A DNA stretch of 64,000 nucleotides, taken from Oscillospiraceae bacterium. GTDB taxonomy: Bacteria; Bacillota; Clostridia; Oscillospirales; Oscillospiraceae. The notes below the pieces were generated by a model. The model worked only from the letters and a program-made list of their open reading frames with translations, searched no databases and was not told the DNA's origin. Every line of letters begins with the position of its first letter. Positions within the stretch are counted from its first letter, which is position 1. Below are positions 1 to 6,439 of the stretch, piece after piece. Location of the stretch: contig SVLM01000002.1 in the NCBI GenBank assembly GCA_015067945.1, forward strand, positions 62,001-126,000. Direction: 5' to 3'. Position numbers and translations under genes: made by a program.

Positions 1-280
1 TTACGACATTGAGATTCTGATTCCGTCCATGGACGGCTATAAGGAAGTTTCCTCCGTTTCTAACGCCCGTGACTATCAGGCACGTCGCGGCAACATCCGC
101 TTCCGCCGTGAAGAGACCGGCAAGCCCGAATTCCTGCACACTCTGAACGGCTCCGGCCTGGCCACCTCCCGGATTTTCCCGGCACTGGTTGAGCAGAACC
201 AGCGTGCCGACGGCTCCATCGTGGTTCCCGAGTGCCTCCGTAAGTACCTGGGTGGCCTGGAGATTATCGAAAAGAAATAA
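1..280 (+). CDS. serS: Serine--tRNA ligase, C-terminal part (5' end outside window)
   Basis: This is the last ~92 codons of seryl-tRNA synthetase, a cytoplasmic class II enzyme that charges tRNA-Ser. The open frame runs in from the window edge (frame of position 2) to a TAA at 278-280. Diagnostic stretches are YDIEILIPS followed by the [10 protein letters not shown] block and the class II motif 3 region NGSGLATSR, then the usual C-terminal [15 protein letters not shown]. The first internal ATG (29) is not a real start. mscL follows 27 bp downstream on the same strand. The identification is secure; nothing can be said about the promoter or a possible T-box leader because they lie outside the window. 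Confidence 0.95.
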   Translation, partial: YDIEILIPSMDGYKEVSSVSNARDYQARRGNIRFRREETGKPEFLHTLNGSGLATSRIFPALVEQNQRADGSIVVPECLRKYLGGLEIIEKK

Positions 281-307
281 CCTTTATAAAGAAAGGAAAG
301 AAATATC

Positions 308-805
308 ATGAGTAAGAAAAATCCCAACAAGAAGTCCCTCTGGAAGGAATTTACCGAGTTTGCCGTAAAGGGCAACGCCATGGCACTGGCTGTTGGTACC
401 ATCATTGGTGCCGCATTCAGCACCATCACCAAGAGCCTGACCAACGACCTGATCATGCCTGTGGTCAACATTTTCCTGGGCGGTGCTGATTTCAGCGAGG
501 CCAAGATTGCTTTGCCCCGGATGCCCTGGGTCGAGCCTACTTACGAAACCGTCGTCAACGAAGCCGGTGAAGAAGTAGTCCAGGAGGTTCTGAATTACCT
601 GACCTACGGCAATTTCATCTCCGCTGTCATCAACTTCTTCATTCTGGCCCTGGTTGTTTTCTTCATCGTCAAGGGCATCAACACTCTGACCGAGCTTGGC
701 AAGAAGAAGGAAGTCGAAGCTCCCGCAGCTCCTCCCGCACCTCCCGCTCCCAGTGCAGAAGAAGTTCTGCTCACTGAGATCCGCGACCTGCTGAAGGATA
801 AGTAA
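308..805 (+). CDS. mscL: Large-conductance mechanosensitive channel MscL
   Basis: Inner-membrane channel that opens under high membrane tension and releases solutes during hypo-osmotic shock. The 165-residue product has the family N-terminus (WKEFTEFAVKGNAMALAVG, a small-residue-rich pore helix), a periplasmic loop, and a second membrane helix around residues 96-118. It is longer than the usual ~130-150 residues because of a Pro/Ala-rich linker (about residues 138-151) before the conserved amphipathic C-terminal helix (EEVLLTEIRDLL). The ATG is preceded by GAAAGGAAAG. It lies 27 bp after serS and is followed directly by an intrinsic terminator, so it is either the end of the serS transcript or a short unit. 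Confidence 0.95.
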   Translation: MSKKNPNKKSLWKEFTEFAVKGNAMALAVGTIIGAAFSTITKSLTNDLIMPVVNIFLGGADFSEAKIALPRMPWVEPTYETVVNEAGEEVVQEVLNYLTYGNFISAVINFFILALVVFFIVKGINTLTELGKKKEVEAPAAPPAPPAPSAEEVLLTEIRDLLKDK

Positions 806-814
806 GAAGTTCTG

Positions 815-853
815 AAACCCGGCTGTTTTATTGCGAAACAGCCGGGTTTTATA
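815..853 (+). terminator. Intrinsic terminator after mscL
   Basis: A perfect 14-bp stem (AAACCCGGCTGTTT pairing with AAACAGCCGGGTTT) is followed by TTTTATAATATTTT. It ends the serS-mscL unit. Confidence 0.9.
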
Positions 854-878
854 ATATTTTATCATAATATAACACCGT

Positions 879-972
879 GTAGGGGAGGGTCTTGACCCTC
901 CCAAAATTCACCTATATATGCTGCTACCATATTGCGGCTACGCCGCACGGGAGGGTCAAGACCCTCCCCTAC
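879..972. repeat. REPIN: inverted pair of GTAG-type REPs
   Basis: Two 24-nt units in opposite orientation (879-902 and 949-972). Each begins with GTAG at the foot of a near-perfect hairpin with arms GGGAGGGTC and GACCCTCCC. The 46 nt between them contain no ORF. The units are identical to the ones bounding the transposase element at 5461-5991. Confidence 0.9.
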
Positions 973-1018
973 ACATATAAAATAATTGCACAAACTATCT
1001 AAAAACCGACATAACTAT

Positions 1019-1047
1019 TTGACAAATTCGACCAATCGATTTATAAT
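1019..1047 (+). promoter_or_regulatory. Consensus sigma-A promoter of nfnAB
   Basis: A perfect TTGACA (1019-1024), a 17-bp spacer and a perfect TATAAT (1042-1047) lie about 60 bp upstream of the nfnA start. No operator-like repeat is visible, which suggests strong constitutive transcription. Confidence 0.9.
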
Positions 1048-1106
1048 AATGCTGTATGGGCATTTTGCCCCAAAATGATCAAAAAACTGAAAAGGACGGA
1101 TCAGAA

Positions 1107-1961
1107 ATGTATAAAATCGTACGAAAGAAGGAGCTCAATTCCGCAGTTACCCTGATGGATATTGAAGCCCCCTTCATCGCCAAGAAGGCCCAGGCCGGTC
1201 AGTTCATCATTTTCCGTATCGACGACAAGGGCGAGCGTGTTCCCCTGACCATCGCCGGTTACGATCGGGAAAAGGGAACCGTAACCATTATTTTCCAGAA
1301 GGTTGGCTTCTCCACCATCGCTCTGGGCAACCTGAAGGAGGGCGACTACATCCAGGACTTTGTCGGTCCTCTTGGCAAGCCCACTCCCGTTGAGGGCAAG
1401 AAGAAGGTTTGCGTGGTCGGCGGCGGCGTTGGCTGTGCCATTGCTCTTCCCTCTGCCAAGGCTTTCAAGGAAGCCGGTGCCGAAGTCACCGTCATTGTCG
1501 GTTTCCGCAGCAAGGATATCGTGATTCTGGAGGAGGAATTCGCCGCTGTTGCTGATCGGCTGATCCTCATGACCGACGACGGCTCCTACGGTCAGCACGG
1601 TTTGGTCACCCAGCCCCTGAAGGAGATGCTGGAAGCCGGCGAAACCTTCGACGAGGTTCTGGCCATCGGCCCCATCCCCATGATGAAGTTTGTCAGCCTG
1701 ACCACCAAGCCCTTTGGCGTACATACCAGTGTGTCCCTGAACCCCATCATGGTGGACGGCACCGGCATGTGCGGTGGCTGCCGCGTCACCGTTGGTGGCG
1801 AGGTGAAGTTTGCCTGCGTTGATGGCCCCGAATTTGACGGCCATCAGGTAGATTTTGCGGAGCTGATGAGCAGAAACGCCACCTACCGTGGCAGCGAAGC
1901 TGAAGTTACCGAAACCCACGCCTGCCGCATGGACGCCATGGGCAAGGCTCTGATTAAGTAA
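1107..1961 (+). CDS. nfnA: NADH-dependent ferredoxin:NADP+ oxidoreductase, subunit A (NfnA / GltB2-like)
   Basis: Small flavoprotein subunit of the cytoplasmic electron-bifurcating NfnAB transhydrogenase, which couples NADPH oxidation/reduction to NADH and ferredoxin. The 284-residue product has an N-terminal FAD-binding barrel (PLTIAGYD region), an NAD-binding core (VCVVGGGVGCAIALP, ~residues 106-120) and a C-terminal cysteine cluster (DGTGMCGGCRV plus a later FACVDGPEFDGH) that binds the [2Fe-2S] centre. ATG 1107 is chosen over the in-frame ATG at 1056 because AAAGGACGG precedes it and family members start MYKI. The nfnB start lies 14 bp downstream. A SudB-like sulfide dehydrogenase annotation is possible on sequence alone, since the families overlap. 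Confidence 0.88.
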   Translation: MYKIVRKKELNSAVTLMDIEAPFIAKKAQAGQFIIFRIDDKGERVPLTIAGYDREKGTVTIIFQKVGFSTIALGNLKEGDYIQDFVGPLGKPTPVEGKKKVCVVGGGVGCAIALPSAKAFKEAGAEVTVIVGFRSKDIVILEEEFAAVADRLILMTDDGSYGQHGLVTQPLKEMLEAGETFDEVLAIGPIPMMKFVSLTTKPFGVHTSVSLNPIMVDGTGMCGGCRVTVGGEVKFACVDGPEFDGHQVDFAELMSRNATYRGSEAEVTETHACRMDAMGKALIK

Positions 1962-1974
1962 GGAGGGAACCGCA

Positions 1975-3357
1975 ATGGCAAATATGACTCTGACCAAAAC
2001 CCCCATGCCCGAGCAGGATCCCAAGGTTCGTGCCCGGAATTTCAAGGAAGTTGCCCTGGGCTACACCCCCGAGCAGGCCATTGAAGAGGCCGGCCGCTGC
2101 CTGAAGTGCAAAAATCCCAAGTGTGTAGAAGGCTGCCCCGTCAATGTGCGGATTCCCGAGTTCATCGCCAAGGTTCAGGAAGGCGATTTCAAGGCCGCAT
2201 ACGAAATCATCACCTCCACCAACGCACTGCCCGCTCTTTCCGGCCGCGTCTGCCCCCAGGAAAGCCAGTGTGAGTGCAAGTGTGTCCGCGGCATCAAGGG
2301 TGAACCCGTTGCCATCGGCCGCCTAGAGCGTTTTGTGGCTGACTGGTACCGTGAAAATGTCAACGCTATGCCTGAAAAAGTGCCCTCCAACGGCATTAAG
2401 GTGGCTGTTGTCGGTTCCGGCCCTGCTGGCATGACCGCTGCATCCGACCTTGCTAAGATGGGCTACGCCGTCACCATGTTCGAAGCTCTGCACACCGCCG
2501 GCGGTGTTCTGGTTTACGGTATTCCCGAATTCCGTCTGCCCAAGGCCATTGTTGCTAACGAGATTGTCAAACTCCAGGCTCAGGGCGTGGAAGTCATGAC
2601 CAACATGGTCATCGGCCGTGTTCTGACCATTGACGAGCTGTTCGAAATAGGCTATAAGGCCGTTTTCGTAGGCTCCGGTGCCGGTCTGCCCATGTTCATG
2701 AACATTCCCGGCGAAGCTCTGAAGGGCGTTATGTCCGCCAACGAGTACCTGACCCGTACCAACCTGATGAAGGCTTACGACGAAACTGCCGATACTCCCG
2801 TCATCAAGTCCAAGGCTGTGGCCGTGGTCGGCGGCGGTAACGTGGCCATGGACGCTGCCCGTTGTGCCATGCGTCTGGGTGCGGAGAATGTTTATGTCGT
2901 CTACCGCCGTGGCGAGGCCGAAATGCCTGCCCGTGCTGAGGAAAAGCACCACGCCAAGGAGGAAGGCATCGAGTTCAAGACTCTGTGCAACCCCATCGAG
3001 ATCGTGGGCGACGAGGATGGCCGTGTCTGCGGCATGAAGTGTATCCGCATGGAGCTGGGCGAGCCCGATGCTTCCGGCCGCCGTCGTCCCATCGAGGTTC
3101 CCGATTCCGAGTTCATGCTGGAAGTGGACACCGTGGTTATGTCCCTGGGCACCAGCCCCAACCCCCTGATCCGCTCCACAACTCCCGGTTTGGAGACCAA
3201 CCGCAAGGGCTGCCTGATCGTCAACGAGAACGAGATGACCACCCGCGATGGCGTCTTCGCCGGCGGCGATGCCGTCACCGGTGCTGCCACCGTTATTCTG
3301 GCCATGGGTGCCGGTAAGAAGGGTGCTGCCGCCATCGACGCTTACCTGAAGAAGTAA
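1975..3357 (+). CDS. nfnB: NfnB: NADPH-binding flavoprotein subunit (glutamate synthase small-chain family)
   Basis: Catalytic partner of NfnA, 460 residues. The N-terminal ferredoxin-like domain carries two cysteine clusters (C42, C45, C50, C54 and C93, C99, C101, C103) for [4Fe-4S] centres. An FAD-binding Rossmann motif VAVVGSGPAGM starts near residue 143, and a second, NADPH-binding, Rossmann motif AVVGGGNVAMDAAR lies near 288. The C-terminal GVFAGGDAVTGAATV is the family FAD site. It is co-transcribed with nfnA (AGGAGGG ribosome site) and ends in a terminator. Such proteins are often annotated as NADPH-dependent glutamate synthase; the adjacent NfnA makes the bifurcating transhydrogenase more likely, because no large glutamate synthase subunit is present. 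Confidence 0.9.
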   Translation: MANMTLTKTPMPEQDPKVRARNFKEVALGYTPEQAIEEAGRCLKCKNPKCVEGCPVNVRIPEFIAKVQEGDFKAAYEIITSTNALPALSGRVCPQESQCECKCVRGIKGEPVAIGRLERFVADWYRENVNAMPEKVPSNGIKVAVVGSGPAGMTAASDLAKMGYAVTMFEALHTAGGVLVYGIPEFRLPKAIVANEIVKLQAQGVEVMTNMVIGRVLTIDELFEIGYKAVFVGSGAGLPMFMNIPGEALKGVMSANEYLTRTNLMKAYDETADTPVIKSKAVAVVGGGNVAMDAARCAMRLGAENVYVVYRRGEAEMPARAEEKHHAKEEGIEFKTLCNPIEIVGDEDGRVCGMKCIRMELGEPDASGRRRPIEVPDSEFMLEVDTVVMSLGTSPNPLIRSTTPGLETNRKGCLIVNENEMTTRDGVFAGGDAVTGAATVILAMGAGKKGAAAIDAYLKK

Positions 3358-3387
3358 TCGCTGAAAGGTAAAATTCTACATTATGTA

Positions 3388-3419
3388 AACCACCTCGGTA
3401 AAAACCGGGGTGGTTTTTC
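3388..3419 (+). terminator. Intrinsic terminator after nfnB
   Basis: Stem AACCACCTCGGT / ACCGGGGTGGTT with a short A-rich loop, followed by TTTTTCT. Confidence 0.88.
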
Positions 3420-3420
3420 T

Positions 3421-3517
3421 GTCATTGCGAGGCCGATCGAGAGTAATCGTAGGGGAGGGTCTTGACCCTCCCACGAACACGAACCGCATTGAAGGGAGGG
3501 TCAAGACCCTCCCCTAC
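3421..3517. repeat. Truncated CATTGCGAGG element followed by a REPIN
   Basis: Positions 3421-3434 are the first bases of the CATTGCGAGG family with nothing of its other arm. Positions 3449-3472 and 3494-3517 are two inverted GTAG REPs separated by only 21 bp. No ORF is present. Confidence 0.85.
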
Positions 3518-3555
3518 ATATTCTACCGTAGTTAGGCGTATGGTGGGCTTTTTAT

Positions 3556-3584
3556 TTGACAACCACCTGATTTCATGCTAAACT
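3556..3584 (+). promoter_or_regulatory. Sigma-A promoter of bioY
   Basis: TTGACA (3556-3561), a 17-bp spacer, then TAAACT (3579-3584), 23 bp upstream of the bioY start. No clear BirA operator palindrome is seen. Confidence 0.75.
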
Positions 3585-3606
3585 GGCCAAGTTTGGAGGT
3601 GATGCT

Positions 3607-4113
3607 GTGAAAATTCGAAATATGGTACTGGCCGGATTGTTCGCGGCATTACTTGCCATCTGCAGTTGGATCAGCCTGCCTTTAGGTTCGCTGCGATTCA
3701 CCCTGCAGACCTTCGGCGTATTTTTGACTCTGCTGACCCTGGGCGGAAAATGGGGCAGCCTGGCGGTTTTGGTCTACATCGCACTGGGTGCCATGGGTCT
3801 GCCGGTGTTTTCCGGATTCCAAGGGGGTATTGGTGTGATAGCCGGCCCCACCGGCGGGTGTATTATAGGTTTTATGTTAACCGCGTTACTGTTTTGGCTG
3901 GCAGAATTTCTGTTCAAACCCAAGAAATACATCCAAATTGCCGCACTGATCCTTGGATTACTCCTCTGCTATCTGGTTGGCTGGCTGTGGTACTGCCGAT
4001 TTGCACCCATGGATTTTTTCCTTTGGTGTTTCCCCTACCTGCTGCCGGACGTAGTAAAGCTGTTTTCAGCCTATTGGCTTAACTGGCGGCTGGGCCAGAC
4101 CCTGCAAAAGTGA
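3607..4113 (+). CDS. bioY: BioY-family biotin transporter substrate-binding (S) component
   Basis: Integral membrane protein (168 residues, about six hydrophobic segments) that binds biotin as the S component of an ECF transporter; the energising EcfA/EcfT subunits are not in this window, so a shared group II module is implied. The family signature is the GPTGGCIIGF stretch (~residues 80-90) plus an N-terminal LAGLFAALLAICS helix. The start is GTG 3607, 4 nt after the ribosome site GGAGGTGAT. Biotin import fits the biotin-dependent decarboxylase operon at 20.3-25.3 kb. It is a single-gene unit between its own promoter and terminator. Confidence 0.88.
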   Translation: MKIRNMVLAGLFAALLAICSWISLPLGSLRFTLQTFGVFLTLLTLGGKWGSLAVLVYIALGAMGLPVFSGFQGGIGVIAGPTGGCIIGFMLTALLFWLAEFLFKPKKYIQIAALILGLLLCYLVGWLWYCRFAPMDFFLWCFPYLLPDVVKLFSAYWLNWRLGQTLQK

Positions 4114-4118
4114 ACATA

Positions 4119-4162
4119 TCCCCCTCCCGGTGGGCATAGATTGTCCCCAGGAGGGGTTTTTA
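4119..4162 (+). terminator. Intrinsic terminator after bioY
   Basis: Stem formed by CCCCTCC and GGAGGGG arms with an inner CCCGGTGGG bulge, followed by TTTTTATT. Confidence 0.7.
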
Positions 4163-4163
4163 T

Positions 4164-4254
4164 TGTCATCCTGAGCGGAGGGCGTATGCCCGGATCCGTT
4201 CTCTACAAAAAAATACGGATTCTTCGACTCCACTTCGTTTCGCTCAGAATGACA
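4164..4254. repeat. CATTCTGAGC / GAAGTCGAAG palindromic element
   Basis: Outer arms TGTCATCCTGAGC and GCTCAGAATGACA are inverted; an inner inverted pair (CGGATCCG and CGGATTCTTCGACTC) follows the pattern of copies at 20110, 25453 and 36235. Non-coding. Confidence 0.8.
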
Positions 4255-4289
4255 GTATCGAAATCAGTGTGCTCCAGGAGGGTTTTTTT

Positions 4290-5063
4290 ATGCGAAAAAG
4301 GGACATTTTTATTATTGTCGGTGCCATCGTTTTGGCAATGGCCTTGGGTATGCACCTTATGCTGGGTGAGGTCATCGAAACCGGAGCATGGGGCTTAAGC
4401 TACCGCACCGAGGGTAAGCCGCCGGAGGGCCCGGCATCCTCCGCCCAGCTGAACCAATACGACGCGGTGTATTTGGGAAACACAGCGGAAAAGGTGATCT
4501 ACCTGACCTTCGATGCCGGGTACGAAAATGGCTGTACCGCCAAAATTCTGGATGCCCTGAAAAAACACAACGCCCCGGCGGCGTTCTTTTTGGTGGGAAA
4601 TTATTTAGAGAAAAATCCCGATCTGGTGCGGCGAATGGTGGAGGAGGGGCATATTGTGGGCAACCACACCATGCATCATCCGGACATGAGCAAGATTGCC
4701 GACCCTACGGCATTTGAAAAGGAATTGTTGGATTTAGAGGTTCTTTTTAAGGAAATCACCGGTCAAAATATGCCAAAATATTACAGACCGCCCCAAGGTA
4801 CCTATTCTGAAAGTAACCTGAAAATGGCCAAGGAGCTGGGATACAAGACGATTTTTTGGAGCCTTGCCTATGTGGATTGGAATAATCAATCCCAGCCAAC
4901 ACCGGAGCAGGCTTATGCGAAATTACTGCCACGGATCCACGACGGAGCCATCGTTCTGCTCCATTCCACCTCCCAAACCAACGCCCAAATTCTGGACGAA
5001 TTGCTGAGTAAATGGGAGTCCATGGGCTATCGGTTTGCCAGTTTGGAGGAACTGTTTGCATAA
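4290..5063 (+). CDS. pdaA: PdaA-like peptidoglycan polysaccharide deacetylase
   Basis: Predicted membrane-anchored enzyme that removes acetyl groups from muramic acid residues; in Bacillus PdaA this is the step leading to muramic delta-lactam in spore cortex. The 257-residue product has an N-terminal signal anchor (~residues 6-24), then a NodB-type fold: motif 1 YLTFDAGYENG (catalytic Asp pair region), motif 2 GNHTMHHPDM (metal-binding His pair), motif 3 YRPPQGTYS, and a late LLHSTSQT (motif 5). ATG 4290 follows CAGGAGGG; the upstream in-frame start at 4269 precedes the ribosome site and is not used. It is convergent with remB. Assignment to PdaA rather than another NodB subfamily rests on the FDAGYENG motif and overall layout. 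Confidence 0.85.
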   Translation: MRKRDIFIIVGAIVLAMALGMHLMLGEVIETGAWGLSYRTEGKPPEGPASSAQLNQYDAVYLGNTAEKVIYLTFDAGYENGCTAKILDALKKHNAPAAFFLVGNYLEKNPDLVRRMVEEGHIVGNHTMHHPDMSKIADPTAFEKELLDLEVLFKEITGQNMPKYYRPPQGTYSESNLKMAKELGYKTIFWSLAYVDWNNQSQPTPEQAYAKLLPRIHDGAIVLLHSTSQTNAQILDELLSKWESMGYRFASLEELFA

Positions 5064-5068
5064 TTCGT

Positions 5069-5160
5069 GTCATTGCGAGGCCGCAGGCCGTGGCAATCCC
5101 CGGTTAGGAGAAATAACAAGGAGATTGCCACGCCAGTGTGAGCACTGGCTCGCAATGACA
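5069..5160. repeat. CATTGCGAGG / CAATGACA palindromic element
   Basis: Outer arms TGTCATTGCGAG and CTCGCAATGACA are inverted; inner arms GTGGCAATCCCC and GGAGATTGCCAC are inverted too. Between outer and inner arms sit two small variable hairpins (CCGCAGG-type and CCAGTGTGAGCACTGG). Non-coding. Confidence 0.88.
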
Positions 5161-5171
5161 GCCTATATATA

Positions 5172-5198
5172 AAAGGCCGCCCGGTGGGCGGCCCTTTG
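5172..5198. terminator. Bidirectional terminator between pdaA and remB
   Basis: AAAGGCCGCC / GGCGGCCCTTT stem with a CGGT loop and A/T runs on both sides, placed between two convergent genes. Confidence 0.85.
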
Positions 5199-5199
5199 C

Positions 5200-5442
5200 T
5201 TATTTAAATCGTTTTTCCAGAGTGGAGGTGTTGTAGCTGGTCAGATATACCCGGTTGAAGCCATACTCCGTGGTGAGAATGTAGGATTTCGGCAGATCAT
5301 CGCAGGGTACAACCTGACCCTCCCGTTCCGCATTCTCCAAAAATTCCCTGCCCCGGGCGTTGACAGTGGTATTATCCAGATCAAAAATTCCGATCACCGA
5401 GGTATCCCGGACGGACATATCGTTGCCGATCGATAGGTACAT
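5200..5442 (-). CDS. remB: RemB/YaaB-like DUF370 regulatory protein
   Basis: An 80-residue DUF370 protein (MYLSIGNDMSVR start, GIFDLDNTTV core). The family includes Bacillus RemA and RemB (YaaB), small DNA-binding proteins controlling extracellular matrix genes. In Bacillus, yaaB lies between recF and gyrB; here that slot is occupied by a DUF559 element (11.4-11.9 kb) and the gene is found about 6 kb away, beyond gyrA and rnhA. Whether this is a true RemB orthologue or a paralogue cannot be decided. The upstream region contains the end of the RAYT element, so its promoter may be supplied by, or have been altered by, that insertion. Confidence 0.8.
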   Translation of the reverse strand: MYLSIGNDMSVRDTSVIGIFDLDNTTVNARGREFLENAEREGQVVPCDDLPKSYILTTEYGFNRVYLTSYNTSTLEKRFK

Positions 5443-5460
5443 GAACCCCTACCCCTTTCT

Positions 5461-5991
5461 GTAGGGGAGGGTCTTGACCCTCCCAATTCACTCTGTATAG
5501 AAACAATCCTTTTCCCAGCGTTGAGGATTTGCCTCAATGTATAACCATATTTTCTCGTATTGTTGCTGATTTCGAATAATATGGTCATGAAATGACCGTT
5601 GCCAAACCACGCCTTGAATCAAATTATGTATTCTTCGTGTAATTCCCGATTTCAATAATCCAATAACATGGATCAAATTCTTCCTATCGCAACTTATAGT
5701 GTTGTCCAAAATTACGATTGCATGGATATGATTTGGCATTACCACATATTTATCAATCTTAACCGTTTTATAGCGATCGGATATTTTCTCCAATTCTTCT
5801 GCCGCAATTGTCCCAATGTCGCTTAAAGCCCTGGGTTCACCAAAGATGCACTGCTTATTATGGGTGCAAACGGTGATAAAATAGTAGTTATCCCGGGAAT
5901 AATCATAATTGGGTATTCTGGTTGGTTTTCTGCTTTTCGTCATACGAATTCCTTCATATTACCGAAAGGGAGGGTCAAGACCCTCCCCTAC
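5461..5991 (-). mobile_element. Autonomous RAYT element bounded by two inverted REPs
   Basis: A GTAG-type REP (5461-5484) and its inverted copy (5968-5991) bracket the transposase gene at 5488-5943 with only a few bases spare on the left and 24 on the right. The end units are base-for-base the same as those in REPINs at 879, 3449, 19989, 28794 and 30690. This is a 531-bp unit with nothing but the REP ends and one gene. Confidence 0.88.
5488..5943 (-). CDS. REP-associated tyrosine transposase (RAYT, Y1_Tnp/TnpA_REP type)
   Basis: A 151-residue single-domain HUH nuclease of the IS200/IS605 TnpA-like superfamily. The HUH motif is seen in VVMPNHIHAIV (H72 and H74); the expected catalytic tyrosine lies in IWLYIEANPQRW (Y135 is the best candidate, Y129 the alternative), a RAYT hallmark. 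Family knowledge: such proteins nick and join single-stranded REP hairpins with a GTAG foot. The frame is intact from ATG to stop, so it may be functional. The stop lies 3 bp from the left REP and the start 24 bp from the right REP. No second transposase or cargo is present. Confidence 0.88.
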   Translation of the reverse strand: MTKSRKPTRIPNYDYSRDNYYFITVCTHNKQCIFGEPRALSDIGTIAAEELEKISDRYKTVKIDKYVVMPNHIHAIVILDNTISCDRKNLIHVIGLLKSGITRRIHNLIQGVVWQRSFHDHIIRNQQQYEKIWLYIEANPQRWEKDCFYTE

Positions 5992-6001
5992 GGATACAGC
6001 A

Positions 6002-6439
6002 TTATTTCAGCTTCTTCCACTGCGCGACGGCCAGTTCGTCACAGCGGTTATTCTTCGGATTCTCGGCGTGGCCTTTCACCCAATGGTAGTGCAAATGGTG
6101 CTTTTCCGTCAGGTCAAGCAGGATTTCCCAGAGATCCGGATTCAGTGCCGGCTTTTTATCGGCCTTTTTCCAACCTTTGGCCCGCCAGCTCACTGCCCAG
6201 CCCTTTTCCAGAGCGTCAATAACATACTTACTGTCGGAATACAGCTCCACGATACAGGGCTCTTTCAGAGCCTGCAGACCCTTGATCACCGCCGTCAGCT
6301 CCATCCGGTTGTTGGTGGTGCTGACTTCGCCGCCAGAAAACTCCTTTTCCACCCCGTTATACTCCAGGATGGCACCCCAGCCGCCGGGACCGGGATTGCC
6401 GGAGCAGGCACCGTCGGTATACAGCGTTACGGTTTTCAT
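6002..6439 (-). CDS. rnhA: Ribonuclease HI
   Basis: Cytoplasmic endonuclease that degrades the RNA strand of RNA:DNA hybrids. The 145-residue protein is the usual length and has the four acidic catalytic positions: D in [13 protein letters not shown] in NRMELTAV, D in YSDSKYV and D in NRCDELA, plus the conserved [10 protein letters not shown] loop containing the flexible histidine. It overlaps gyrA by 4 bp (ATGA), so it is translationally coupled as the last gene of the gyrB-gyrA transcript. The RAYT element begins 11 bp beyond its stop codon. Confidence 0.95.
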   Translation of the reverse strand: MKTVTLYTDGACSGNPGPGGWGAILEYNGVEKEFSGGEVSTTNNRMELTAVIKGLQALKEPCIVELYSDSKYVIDALEKGWAVSWRAKGWKKADKKPALNPDLWEILLDLTEKHHLHYHWVKGHAENPKNNRCDELAVAQWKKLK

